The notes beneath the pieces were generated by a model, which was not told the DNA's origin, ran no database searches, and saw nothing but the letters and a program-made list of their open reading frames with translations. From Caccovicinus sp964425595 (lineage in GTDB: Bacteria; Bacillota; Clostridia; Lachnospirales; Lachnospiraceae): a DNA stretch of 44,437 bases. Where the stretch lies: positions 1-44,437 of the forward strand of contig CAYRMW010000013.1 in the NCBI GenBank assembly GCA_964425595.1, given 5' to 3'. Shown piece after piece: positions 15,190-23,563 of the stretch; positions within the stretch are counted from its first letter, which is position 1; every line of letters begins with the position of its first letter. The position numbers and the translations under genes were made by a program.

Positions 15190-17109
15190 TTACTCCAGCT
15201 CGAACTGTCCGGTATACAGCTGATAATAGCGGCCCCCCTGCTCCAGCAGCTCTTCGTGGCTCCCCCGCTCGATGATCTCCCCTTTTTCCAGCACCATGAT
15301 GGCCTTGGAGTTGCGTACGGTACTCAGACGGTGCGCGATGACAAAGACGGTGCGTCCTTCCATCAGGGCATCCATGCCTTTTTCGATGAGGCGTTCCGTG
15401 CGGGTATCGATGGAGCTGGTGGCTTCGTCAAGGATCAGGACCGGAGGCCGCGAGATGGCGGCGCGGGCGATCGCCAGAAGCTGGCGCTGGCCCTGGGAGA
15501 GATTGGCTCCGTCGCTGTGGAGAACAGTCTGGTAACCCTGGGGCAGACGGCGGATAAAGGAGTGGGCGTTGGCGATCTGCGCAGCGGTCCTGATATCCTC
15601 GTCGGACGCGTCCAGTCTGCCGTAGCGGATATTGTCGGCGATCGTCCCGGTAAACAGGTGGGTGTCCTGGATGACCATGGACAGGGAGCGGCGCAGGTCG
15701 TCCTTTTTCATGTCGCGGATGTCGATGCCGTCGTAGGTGATCACGCCGCCGTCGATCTCGTAAAAACGGTTGACCAGGTTGATGATGGTGGTCTTTCCGG
15801 CGCCGGTGGAACCGACAAAAGCGATCTTCTGGCCAGGCTTTGCGTAGAGGCTGATGCCGTTTAAGATCTTTTTATCGGCGGTATAGCCGAAAATCACATC
15901 ATGGAAGCGTACATCGCCCCGCAGAGGGATCAGGGCGCATGTTCCGTCCGCAGACAGCGATGCGCCGGCGGCGCCTTCTTCATCGAAAATGGCCGGGGCG
16001 CCATCCGGGGCTAGGGGTACCTTCCAGGCGAAATCCTTGGTGAAGCGGCTGCATTCAAGCAGGCCGCCGCGGCCGTCGTCTTCCACATGGCAGAGGGTAA
16101 CGCTGCCCTCGTCGATCTCCGGAACCTCATTCATCATATCGAAAATCCGTTCCGCGCCGGAGAGGGCGGCCAGCAGGAAGTTGATCTGCTGCGTCAGCTG
16201 GTTGATGGGCATGGCGCTCTGGCGCACATATACCAGATACGAAGCCAGCGTGCCCAGATCGGTAAGCCCGGAGAGGGCGAAGAGACCGCCTACGCAGGCT
16301 GACACGGCATAATTAACATAAGAAAGGGCCACGATGGTGGGGATGGTCATGCTGGAGTAGGTCAGAGCCTTAGTGGCTGCCTGGCGGTAGGCCTCATTGC
16401 GCCGGCAGAATTCCGCATAGTCCTGCGGCTGATGATTAAAGACCTTTTCTACCTTCTGCCCGGCGACCATTTCTTCGACGTATCCATTAATGCTTCCCAG
16501 GTAAGCCTGCTGCTGATTAAAGTACTTCCTGCTCCGGCGGCTGTTGAACTGGATAAAGACCAGCATGCAGATCAGGAAAAAGAACACGATGATGGAAAGC
16601 CGCCAGTTTAAGACCAGGAGCATGATGATGGTGCCGGATACGGTGATCAGGCTCTGGATAAGAGTAGTGAAGCTGCCGTTGAGCGCCTCGGTGATCGTAT
16701 CCACGTCATTGGTGAAGCGGCTCATCAGTTCGCCGTGGGTATGGGTGTCGAAGTAGGAAAGCGGAAGCTTCTGGGTGTGGACAAACAGATCGGAGCGGAT
16801 CTCGCTGACGACCTGCTGCGAAAGCTTCACCATCATCTGGTTATATAGCAGGCAGGAGAGGGCCCCGGCAGCGTACATGATGCCCATGCAAAGCAGCATG
16901 CGGATCAGTCCTGGGATATCCCCAGGGAGGATGTAGGCATTGATCACCGGCTTCAGCAGGTAAGTCCCCATGAGATTGGCCATGGCGCTCATGGTTACCA
17001 GCAAAGCGATGCCAAGCATATACCATTTGTGATGACCAAGATAGGCCAGCATCTGAAGCAGGGTTTTCCTGGTGTCTTTCGGACGGTTGTAATTCGCTAT
17101 TCTTGCCAT
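15190..17109 (-). CDS. ABC exporter half-transporter with complete catalytic motifs
   Basis: 639-residue fused exporter: six transmembrane helices (about 30-320) and an ATPase domain. Motifs are Walker A GSTGAGKT (433-440), signature LSQGQ (537-541), Walker B with catalytic D561-E562, and H593. An unusual insert of about 60 residues (about 335-395) lies between the membrane and ATPase domains and is rich in Asp, Glu, Gly and Ala. The start overlaps the stop of the partner gene by one base (TAATG), so the two are translationally coupled. With the partner, which has a degenerate ATP site, it should form a heterodimeric multidrug or lipid-type exporter in the cytoplasmic membrane. The cargo is unknown. 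Confidence 0.92.
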   Translation of the reverse strand: MARIANYNRPKDTRKTLLQMLAYLGHHKWYMLGIALLVTMSAMANLMGTYLLKPVINAYILPGDIPGLIRMLLCMGIMYAAGALSCLLYNQMMVKLSQQVVSEIRSDLFVHTQKLPLSYFDTHTHGELMSRFTNDVDTITEALNGSFTTLIQSLITVSGTIIMLLVLNWRLSIIVFFFLICMLVFIQFNSRRSRKYFNQQQAYLGSINGYVEEMVAGQKVEKVFNHQPQDYAEFCRRNEAYRQAATKALTYSSMTIPTIVALSYVNYAVSACVGGLFALSGLTDLGTLASYLVYVRQSAMPINQLTQQINFLLAALSGAERIFDMMNEVPEIDEGSVTLCHVEDDGRGGLLECSRFTKDFAWKVPLAPDGAPAIFDEEGAAGASLSADGTCALIPLRGDVRFHDVIFGYTADKKILNGISLYAKPGQKIAFVGSTGAGKTTIINLVNRFYEIDGGVITYDGIDIRDMKKDDLRRSLSMVIQDTHLFTGTIADNIRYGRLDASDEDIRTAAQIANAHSFIRRLPQGYQTVLHSDGANLSQGQRQLLAIARAAISRPPVLILDEATSSIDTRTERLIEKGMDALMEGRTVFVIAHRLSTVRNSKAIMVLEKGEIIERGSHEELLEQGGRYYQLYTGQFELE

Positions 17110-18833
17110 TAGAGATTCGCCCCTTCCTGCTGAGAATAATAAATTTCCTGATAGATCCGGTTCGTGGCCAGAAGTGATTCATGGGTACCGCAGGCATTCA
17201 AACGGCCGTCGTCTAAGATCAGGATCTGATCGGCATGCATAACGGAGCTAATGCGCTGGGCAATGATGATCTTGGTGGTGTCCGGCAGGCAGGCAGCCAT
17301 GTCCTCGCGGATCTTTGCCTCGGTGGCGGTGTCTACGGCACTGGTGGAGTCGTCCAGGATCAGTACCTTCGGCGATTTTAAGATCGCCCTGGCGATGCAG
17401 AGGCGCTGTTTCTGGCCGCCGGATACATTGACGCCGCCCTGCCCCAGCTCAGTGTCGTAGCCATTTTCCAGCCGGTCGATAAACTCATCGACGCACGCAA
17501 TGCGGCAGGCTTCGTCGATCTGTGCGTCGGTGGCGTCTTCTTTGCCCCAGAGCAGATTTTCCTTCACGGTTCCGGAAAAAAGCGTGTTTTTCTGCAGTAC
17601 CATGGCGATGGAGTCGCGGAGGCCTTTCAAGGGATATTCCCGGACCGGGTGGCCGTCCACGTAGACGCAGCCCTCCGTAGCTTCGTAAAGACGGGGGATC
17701 AGCTGGACCAGCGTGGTCTTTGCCGAACCGGTCTGGCCGATGATGCCGATGGTCTGGCCGGGATGGATGTGGAAGGAGATGTCGGAGAGGACGTATTCTT
17801 TTGCGCCGGAATGGTATTTAAACGAGACGTGGTCAAAACGGATGTCGCCTCTTTCCACCCGGATGGGCTGCGCGCAGTCCTCGCGGATGTCGATCTCTTC
17901 ATCCAGGACTTCCCGGATCCGTTTCCAGGAAGCAAGCGCCCGGGTGGTCATCAGGAAGACATTGGAAAACATCATGAGGGAATTCAGGACCTGGAGCACG
18001 TAGCTTAAGAATCCGGTAAGCTCGCCCACCTTGATGCGGCCGGCGACGGCCATGTTTCCGCCGCACCACAGAATCGCCAGGATGGTGCTGTACATCACAA
18101 ACTGCATGGATGGCATGTTCAGCACGGCAAGGCGGAAGGCCCGCTCAGCCGTGGCCTGGAGATTGTCGTTTACCTCCTGGAACTTTTCCGTCTCGTAGTC
18201 GCCGCGCACGTAGGCTTTCACGACGCGGATCGCCGTCAGATTTTCCTGGATGATCCGGTTGACCTGGTCAATGGCCCCCTGCATGACGCCGTAGAGAGGG
18301 CGGACATGGCTGATGATCAGAAACAGGAGGATGCCAAGCACGGGCGCGGCGACCAGAAAGACCAGCGCCAGGGTGGGATTGATCCAGAAGGAGGCCGTCA
18401 TGGCGGTCAGCATCATCACCGGCGAACGGAACCCGGGCCGCATGCCGGAGGAAACGGCGTTCTGGATGGTGGTCACATCGCTGGTGAGACGGGTCACCAG
18501 CGACGATTCGCTGAAATGGTCCGTGTTGGCAAAAGAAAATTCCTGCAGCTTTGCAAACTCCGCTTTGCGGATCTCAGCGCCAAGCCCCTGGCCGCAGCGG
18601 GCCGCGAAGGTGGCCGCGCCCTGGCCGAGGATCAGGGCAATAAGCGCAAGGATCACCATCTGGAAGCCGCGCATCAGGATATAGTGCCGATCGCCGTTTG
18701 CCACGCCGACGTCCACGATGGAAGCCATGACCAGCGGGATGACCAGCTCAAACACGGTTTCCGCCATAATGCAGAAAACAGCCAGGGCGGTATCCCGCCG
18801 GTAAGGCTTAAGATAAGTTAGAAATTCCTTCAT
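17109..18833 (-). CDS. ABC exporter half-transporter with degenerate ATP site
   Basis: 574-residue partner of the next gene: six transmembrane helices (about 15-310) and an ATPase domain with Walker A GQTGSAKT (366-373) and signature VSGGQ (470-474). The catalytic glutamate after Walker B is aspartate (D495, in LILDDSTSAVD) and the switch histidine is glutamine (Q526, in IAQRISS). This is the pattern of the non-hydrolysing side of heterodimers such as TM287/288 or BmrCD (family knowledge). The ATG at 18833 has AGGAGG nine bases upstream; longer in-frame extensions cross the promoter. First gene of the exporter-MarR operon. Confidence 0.92.
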   Translation of the reverse strand: MKEFLTYLKPYRRDTALAVFCIMAETVFELVIPLVMASIVDVGVANGDRHYILMRGFQMVILALIALILGQGAATFAARCGQGLGAEIRKAEFAKLQEFSFANTDHFSESSLVTRLTSDVTTIQNAVSSGMRPGFRSPVMMLTAMTASFWINPTLALVFLVAAPVLGILLFLIISHVRPLYGVMQGAIDQVNRIIQENLTAIRVVKAYVRGDYETEKFQEVNDNLQATAERAFRLAVLNMPSMQFVMYSTILAILWCGGNMAVAGRIKVGELTGFLSYVLQVLNSLMMFSNVFLMTTRALASWKRIREVLDEEIDIREDCAQPIRVERGDIRFDHVSFKYHSGAKEYVLSDISFHIHPGQTIGIIGQTGSAKTTLVQLIPRLYEATEGCVYVDGHPVREYPLKGLRDSIAMVLQKNTLFSGTVKENLLWGKEDATDAQIDEACRIACVDEFIDRLENGYDTELGQGGVNVSGGQKQRLCIARAILKSPKVLILDDSTSAVDTATEAKIREDMAACLPDTTKIIIAQRISSVMHADQILILDDGRLNACGTHESLLATNRIYQEIYYSQQEGANL

Positions 18834-18872
18834 GGTTTTGGACCTCCTCTGCCGATCGTTGATTCTGCAACT

Positions 18873-18901
18873 ATTGTAATTGCAACAGATGGAGACGTCA
18901 A
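18873..18901 (-). promoter_or_regulatory. Promoter of the ABC exporter-MarR operon
   Basis: On the minus strand TTGACG (18896-18901), a 17-base spacer and TACAAT (18873-18878). Transcription would begin near 18866, about 33 bases before the first ATG. The -10 element is embedded in the MarR-like palindrome. Confidence 0.78.
18874..18885. promoter_or_regulatory. Probable MarR operator
   Basis: TTGTAATTGCAA, an imperfect palindrome of TTG(C/T)AA half-sites centred on AATT, overlaps the -10 and spacer of the operon promoter. A further CTGCAA half-site lies at 18865-18870. The position would let MarR block RNA polymerase. Confidence 0.6.
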
Positions 18902-18943
18902 GAAAAACAGGGAAAATCTTTCCGCGCGCGGCGCGCCGTGTCG

Positions 18944-18972
18944 TTGCGGAAGGCACCGGGGAATGCTATAAT
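18944..18972 (+). promoter_or_regulatory. Extended -10 promoter of the HAD phosphatase gene
   Basis: TTGCGG (18944-18949), a 17-base spacer and a perfect TATAAT (18967-18972) preceded by TGC. It diverges from the exporter promoter; the two -35 elements lie about 43 bases apart. Confidence 0.75.
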
Positions 18973-19016
18973 GCAGATACACGGCATACGGTGCGAAAGA
19001 AAGAGAGGAGCAGATG

Positions 19017-19682
19017 ATGCAGAATCCATATACATGTTGTATTTTTGACCTGGACGGGACGATCATCAACACAATCCACGCCCTGACCCATACCTCGAAC
19101 CTGATCCTTGCCCGTTTCGGGCTGGGGCCGCTGACGGAGGAACAGATGAAATTGATGGTGGGGGACGGGTACCGCAAGCAGATGGAGAGAAGCCTCGCGG
19201 CCTGCGGAGAAGACGCCATGCGGTTTTATGATGAGGCGATCCGGCTGTATCCCCGGCTGTTCCGGCAGAACTGCCTGTACCGCCTGGAAGCCTATGCGGG
19301 CATGGACGCGCTTTTGGAGCGGATGAAGGCGGCTGGCATGCAGCTGGCCGTGCTGACCAATAAGCCGCATGAGCGGGGGATCGAGACGGTGGAGGCGGTG
19401 TATGGAGCCGGCTACTTTGCCTGCATCCTGGGCGAGCAGGAGGGGATGCCGAAAAAACCGGATCCGACCGGCGTTTTCCGGATCTTAACGATGCTTGATC
19501 AGGACCCGGCCCGCTGCCTGTACATGGGGGATACCAATACGGATATGCAGACGGCGGCTAACGCAGGTCTTGACGCGGCAGGAGCTGCCTGGGGATTCCG
19601 GGGAAGGCAGGAGCTGGAGGCGTTTCATCCGAAGTATCTGGCCGGCCATCCGCTGGAGATCGCCGCCATGCTGGGAATCTGA
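19017..19682 (+). CDS. HAD-family hydrolase, phosphoglycolate phosphatase-like
   Basis: 221-residue cytoplasmic phosphatase with all four HAD motifs: DLDGT near the N-terminus (D11 nucleophile, D13 acid), a threonine in LTNKPH, the lysine in KKPDP and the acidic pair in GDTNTDMQ. The alpha-helical cap lies between motifs I and II, as in Gph, which removes phosphate from 2-phosphoglycolate; related enzymes act on other small phosphates. Two adjacent ATGs exist (19014 and 19017); the second has better spacing from AGAGGAG. It stands alone with its own promoter. The exact substrate is open. Confidence 0.85.
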   Translation: MQNPYTCCIFDLDGTIINTIHALTHTSNLILARFGLGPLTEEQMKLMVGDGYRKQMERSLAACGEDAMRFYDEAIRLYPRLFRQNCLYRLEAYAGMDALLERMKAAGMQLAVLTNKPHERGIETVEAVYGAGYFACILGEQEGMPKKPDPTGVFRILTMLDQDPARCLYMGDTNTDMQTAANAGLDAAGAAWGFRGRQELEAFHPKYLAGHPLEIAAMLGI

Positions 19683-19704
19683 AAAGGGACGGCGCTGCCC
19701 GTTT

Positions 19705-19738
19705 TTTCCGGCGCGTTCCGTCAGAACCGCGCCGGAAA
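19705..19738. other. GC-rich 11-bp hairpin after the HAD gene
   Basis: TTTCCGGCGCG and CGCGCCGGAAA pair perfectly around a 12-base loop. T residues precede it on the plus strand, so neither strand shows the hairpin-then-T order of a standard terminator. Confidence 0.55.
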
Positions 19739-19812
19739 CGGTGAACACGGTCCGGCACGCGAAGGGACGGGACAGGTAAGGAAACCGTAAGACAAATTAA
19801 CAGGAAAAGACC

Positions 19813-19840
19813 TTGTTTTCCTGAAGAAAGAAGGTATAAT
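19813..19840 (+). promoter_or_regulatory. Probable promoter of the DUF5722-like gene
   Basis: TTGTTT (19813-19818), a 16-base spacer and TATAAT (19835-19840). The -35 lies in the right arm of a perfect hairpin CAGGAAAA/TTTTCCTG (19801-19823), which could also be an operator. Confidence 0.6.
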
Positions 19841-19909
19841 GATGGGGAACATCCGGGCCGGCAGGGCGCTGACCCGGCACCATGTGAAGGGAGGAAGAGA
19901 AGGCAGAAA

Positions 19910-21598
19910 ATGATGGAAATTCTCAAAAAGATCAAAAAGGGCCTGCCGACGCTTTTGTGGGTAGTCCTGGCTGCCGTGCTGCTGCTTTTGAACTCCGGTG
20001 TGCGGACGGCGTGGGCGGCAGAAACGCCGACCGAATGGGTGGGGATCACCTCCTGCCTGATCAATGGAGACAGCGTTCAGATCACCGGGACGAATTCCGG
20101 CGCCATCAGCGGCACGGACGGCCAGTTTTACCTGTTTGAACTGCAGCCTTATGAGGACGCCATCGGTTCCAGGACCGATTACATCGCCTCGGCGGCAAAG
20201 GCAGACCAGGTCAGCTTCTCTGTCCCGCTGAATCTGGGGACATCGTCCAGCCGCCTGTATTCCAAATTTGTGGTGGCGGTCTGGGACGGGGAGCAGTATA
20301 CGGCGGTGAGCCAGATGAGCTACATCACCAATCCGGAAGTGGTGGCGCCGAACCAGGACGAGTACAAGGAGCCGCTGACGAAGAAGGGACTTCTCATTGA
20401 ACCGGAACTTCTGGACGACGCGTTCACCCTCGGCGTAAAGCATGTGATCATCAATCTTCCTTTCCAGTTTATCCTGGGAACGGGGATCGACTACGAGTAT
20501 GAAGGAAAGACCTATCACTTCAATAAGGAACTGCTGGATCAGTACGACACCATTGTCCGGAATTTTACCGCGAAGGATCTTTCGGTGACGGCGGTGATCT
20601 TAAACAGCTGGAACGACGCTGCGCCGGACTTATACTATCCGGGCGTCACCCAGACGGACGGCGTGTATTATTACATGTTCAATGCGGCTACCCAGGCCGG
20701 ATATGAGGATATTAAGGCGATCGCCTCTTTCCTGGCGGAGCATTACGGCGGGACGGGAAACGGCACCATCTCCAACTGGATCATCGGCAATGAGATCAAT
20801 AACCAGGCCTGGAATTATGTCGGGCCCATGGACGTGGATTCTTACGTCAGGGAATACGAGCGGGCCTTCCGCGTATTCTATACCGCGATCAAGAGCACCA
20901 GCGCCAACGCCCGTGTATTTTTCTCTACGGATTACAACTGGAATTACGAGGCGGACGGCAGCTTAAAGTACAACGCGAAGGAAGTGATCGAGAAGTTTAA
21001 CGCGAATGTGCGCGCGGGCGGACAGATGGACTGGGGATTGGCTTATCATCCTTACGCGGTGCCGCTTACGGAACCCGAGTTCTGGGATGACTTTTCGACG
21101 GGACTCGTAACCTGGTCGGAGGATTCGCCCATCGTCAATATCGCCAATCTCTCGGTCCTTACGGATTATTTTCAGCGGTCAGAGATGCTGGATTCCAGCG
21201 GTGAGGTGCGCCATATCATCCTTTCAGAACAGGGATTTACCTCCAACAGCGCCACCAGGGGAGAATGTGAGGAGCTGCAGGCGGCGGCGATCGCCTATGC
21301 GTACTACATCGTAGACAGCAATCCCTACATCGATGCCTTTATTATGAGCCGGCAGGTGGACGCGCCCTCTGAGGCGGAGCAGTCGGCAAGCTTTGGTCTG
21401 TATTCCTGCGATATGAGCCGGACGGACCGGCATGTGCCCACCCACATGAAGAAGAGCTACGAGGTGTACCGTTATATCGATAAAAGCGCCAAGACCCTGG
21501 AAGTGACGGAATTTGCCAAGGCCATCATCGGCATCGATAACTGGTACGATGTGATCCCCAACTTCCGGTGGGAAAACCTGGAGCGCCGGTCGCAGTAA
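19910..21598 (+). CDS. Secreted glycosidase-fold protein, DUF5722-like
   Basis: 562-residue protein with an export signal: basic start, a hydrophobic stretch (about 12-28) and a probable cleavage after AWA near residue 36. A small beta-rich domain (about 40-140) leads to a TIM-barrel-like region with two family-A-style glutamates: E295 in IIGNEINNQ (acid/base position) and E440 in IILSEQGF (nucleophile position). It resembles the DUF5722 family from memory; members look like clan GH-A glycosidases, with no substrate I know of. No cell-wall anchor or further membrane segment is seen, so it is likely secreted or lipid-free on the outside. Two ATGs (19910, 19913) are possible. It sits alone, so context says little. 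Confidence 0.75.
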   Translation: MMEILKKIKKGLPTLLWVVLAAVLLLLNSGVRTAWAAETPTEWVGITSCLINGDSVQITGTNSGAISGTDGQFYLFELQPYEDAIGSRTDYIASAAKADQVSFSVPLNLGTSSSRLYSKFVVAVWDGEQYTAVSQMSYITNPEVVAPNQDEYKEPLTKKGLLIEPELLDDAFTLGVKHVIINLPFQFILGTGIDYEYEGKTYHFNKELLDQYDTIVRNFTAKDLSVTAVILNSWNDAAPDLYYPGVTQTDGVYYYMFNAATQAGYEDIKAIASFLAEHYGGTGNGTISNWIIGNEINNQAWNYVGPMDVDSYVREYERAFRVFYTAIKSTSANARVFFSTDYNWNYEADGSLKYNAKEVIEKFNANVRAGGQMDWGLAYHPYAVPLTEPEFWDDFSTGLVTWSEDSPIVNIANLSVLTDYFQRSEMLDSSGEVRHIILSEQGFTSNSATRGECEELQAAAIAYAYYIVDSNPYIDAFIMSRQVDAPSEAEQSASFGLYSCDMSRTDRHVPTHMKKSYEVYRYIDKSAKTLEVTEFAKAIIGIDNWYDVIPNFRWENLERRSQ

Positions 21599-21616
21599 AC
21601 GGACGCCGAAATCTCT

Positions 21617-21672
21617 GTGAAAAAAATGTCAAAATCGTGAAAAAAATGTTCAGTATTTCGTGAAAAGATACA
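21617..21672 (+). repeat. Phased GTGAAAA direct repeats upstream of the GltD-like gene
   Basis: GTGAAAAAAATGT at 21617-21629 and 21637-21649, then GTGAAAA from 21660. The starts are 20 and 23 bases apart, about two helical turns, just upstream of the -35 at 21693. They could be a bent-DNA or UP element, or a binding site. Confidence 0.5.
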
Positions 21673-21692
21673 AAAAAATCCCGCCGCTCCTC

Positions 21693-21722
21693 TTGTTTTC
21701 AAAAAGCGAAGCGTGCTAAAAT
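21693..21722 (+). promoter_or_regulatory. Promoter of the GltD-like gene
   Basis: TTGTTT (21693-21698), an 18-base spacer and TAAAAT (21717-21722) preceded by TGC, an extended -10 element. Confidence 0.6.
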
Positions 21723-21756
21723 AGCTTCCAGGATAAGAAAAAGGAGGAGTATGCAA

Positions 21757-23028
21757 ATGGCGCTGCATGTAATGGATGAAGCCAACCGGTGCCTGCAATG
21801 TAAGGTGCCGCAATGTCGGAAGGGATGTCCGATCAATACAAACATTCCGGAGGCTATTCGCCTCTTGAAAGGGAATAAACTGGACGAGGCAGGAAAAATG
21901 CTCTTTGAAAACAACCCGCTGACCACGGTGTGCAGTCTGGTCTGCAATCATGAGCAGCAGTGTGAAGGGCACTGCGTTCTGGGACGAAAGGGAGCGCCGG
22001 TTCATTTTTCAACGATCGAGAACTATATCTCATCAACCTACGCCAGCAAGATGACTCAGGGTCCCGCGCCTTCCAATGGGATCCGTGTCGCCATCATCGG
22101 TTCCGGACCGGCCGGGCTGACGATCGCCATCATCCTGGCCAGGTACGGCTACCAGGTGACGATCTTTGAAGGAAAGGACAAGATCGGCGGCGTGCTCCGC
22201 TACGGGATCCCGGAATTCCGCCTGCCAAAGAGCGTGCTGGATGACATCGAATACCGGCATCTGGAATTAAAGGGCATCAGGATCCGCCCCAATACCACCA
22301 TCGGCGCGGCCATCGGGATCGATGATCTGTTCCGGGACGGCTATAAGTCGATCTTTATCGGAACCGGCGTATGGAACCCAAAGACGCTCCACATCAAGGG
22401 CGAGACCTTCGGCAATGTACATTTTGGCATCAATTATCTGAACAATCCGGACAGCTATCATCTGGGCGAGCGGGTGATCGTGATCGGTGCGGGAAACGCC
22501 GCCATGGATGTGGCCAGGACCGCCCTGCGCAAGGGCGTGCGCTATCTGACCTGTTTTTCCATAACGAAAAAGGTAGCCGCCAGCGACTACGAATTCAGCT
22601 ATGCGAAGCTGGAGGGCGTGGAATTTGAGTATAATAAAAAGCCCGTCGAGATCACGGACGACGGCGTGATCTTCCGGGACCTGAATGAGGATGAGGAAGG
22701 GAATCTGACGGAGATACCCGGCACGGATCAGCTTTACAAGGCGGACAGTGTGATCATCTCCATCAGTCAGGGCCCCAGAAACCGGATCGTGAGCACCACC
22801 AAGGGGCTGGAGGCGAATGACAAAGGGCTTCTGGTCGCCGATGAGACAGGGCATACGTCAAAGCCCGGCATCTTTGCCTCCGGCGACGTGGTAAACGGCG
22901 CGCGTACTGTGGTGGAAGCCGTAGCCCACAGCAAAGTGGTGGCGGAATCCATGCACCGGTACATGCAGGAAGTGGTGCGTAAGGAACGGGAAGACGCCGC
23001 CTACCCGGCGGAGGAGCTTTCGGAGTAG
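21757..23028 (+). CDS. GltD/NfnB-like NAD(P)-dependent flavoprotein oxidoreductase
   Basis: 423-residue iron-sulfur flavoprotein. The N-terminal half-domain has CLQCKVPQCRKGCP and a second cluster CSLVCNHEQQCEGHC, expected to hold two [4Fe-4S] clusters. FAD binding is GSGPAG (about 114-119) and NAD(P)H binding GAGNAAMD. This is the layout of the glutamate synthase small subunit, which passes electrons from NADPH to GltB; NfnB and other electron-transfer subunits share it. No glutamate synthase large subunit or NfnA is nearby, so the partner is unknown. ATG at 21757 is nine bases after AAGGAGG; ATG at 21751 is only three bases away. Its last 28 bases overlap the convergent gene. Confidence 0.85.
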   Translation: MALHVMDEANRCLQCKVPQCRKGCPINTNIPEAIRLLKGNKLDEAGKMLFENNPLTTVCSLVCNHEQQCEGHCVLGRKGAPVHFSTIENYISSTYASKMTQGPAPSNGIRVAIIGSGPAGLTIAIILARYGYQVTIFEGKDKIGGVLRYGIPEFRLPKSVLDDIEYRHLELKGIRIRPNTTIGAAIGIDDLFRDGYKSIFIGTGVWNPKTLHIKGETFGNVHFGINYLNNPDSYHLGERVIVIGAGNAAMDVARTALRKGVRYLTCFSITKKVAASDYEFSYAKLEGVEFEYNKKPVEITDDGVIFRDLNEDEEGNLTEIPGTDQLYKADSVIISISQGPRNRIVSTTKGLEANDKGLLVADETGHTSKPGIFASGDVVNGARTVVEAVAHSKVVAESMHRYMQEVVRKEREDAAYPAEELSE

Positions 23029-23432
23029 ATCACCTGCACGATCACCCGGTTCGGCAGGCAGACGATGGTGGATCCGTCCAGGCTCTGCTTGCCCTGCCGG
23101 ACGCATACCTGATCCGGGCAGGTGGCCTCATCGCACCAGATCTGGCCGTCTTCAACGACCAGGTGATTGGAGCCGCCGCCGGCGCCTTGGATGGTGTACT
23201 CGCCGTCCGTCTGCAGATCGATGGTTTCTGTCGGCTGCCCGTCCACACTGACCTGTGCGCGGGCAGCCGTTCCTGTGTTCCGGCTATGCGCCTGCCGCCA
23301 GAGCATAGCTGATGCTGCCAGAAGGATGAGAAGGACGAGGAGGCATTCGTTTCGGTATTTGGTAAAAAGATGCATGAGGGGATCATTCTCCTGTTCTTGG
23401 TTTACGTTGGTTAAGGCCATTGGCACGGCCAT
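23001..23432 (-). CDS. NusG domain II-containing membrane-anchored protein
   Basis: About 143 residues. After a short polar start there is one hydrophobic segment (CLLVLLILLAASAMLW), then an extracytoplasmic NusG-II-like beta domain ending DGQIWCDEATCPDQVC and STIVCLPNRVIVQV. This cysteine-rich pattern is typical of the small family usually found next to Gx transporters; its function is unknown, with a role in electron transport or isoprenoid handling guessed from neighbours. The start at 23432 is chosen because the promoter (-10 at 23515-23520) excludes longer forms, but its ribosome site is weak; 23420 and 23375 are alternatives. The stop overlaps the GltD-like gene on the other strand by 28 bases. 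Confidence 0.75.
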   Translation of the reverse strand: MAVPMALTNVNQEQENDPLMHLFTKYRNECLLVLLILLAASAMLWRQAHSRNTGTAARAQVSVDGQPTETIDLQTDGEYTIQGAGGGSNHLVVEDGQIWCDEATCPDQVCVRQGKQSLDGSTIVCLPNRVIVQVIYSESSSAG

Positions 23433-23514
23433 TTTCCGATTTTCTTTCGAAATCGCTTTTCTTTTCGGGGCGCTGACTGCATCGCCCTTTTTCTTTTGCC
23501 TTGCGTCTGGTGAC

Positions 23515-23543
23515 ATTATACAGCAGGAGCGCCACCGGCGCAA
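23515..23543 (-). promoter_or_regulatory. Promoter of the NusG-II gene
   Basis: On the minus strand TTGCGC (23538-23543), a 17-base spacer and TATAAT (23515-23520). Its -35 lies only 20 bases from the -35 of the divergent Gx promoter. Confidence 0.68.
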
Positions 23544-23563
23544 GAATCCGGCGGATTCCCATC

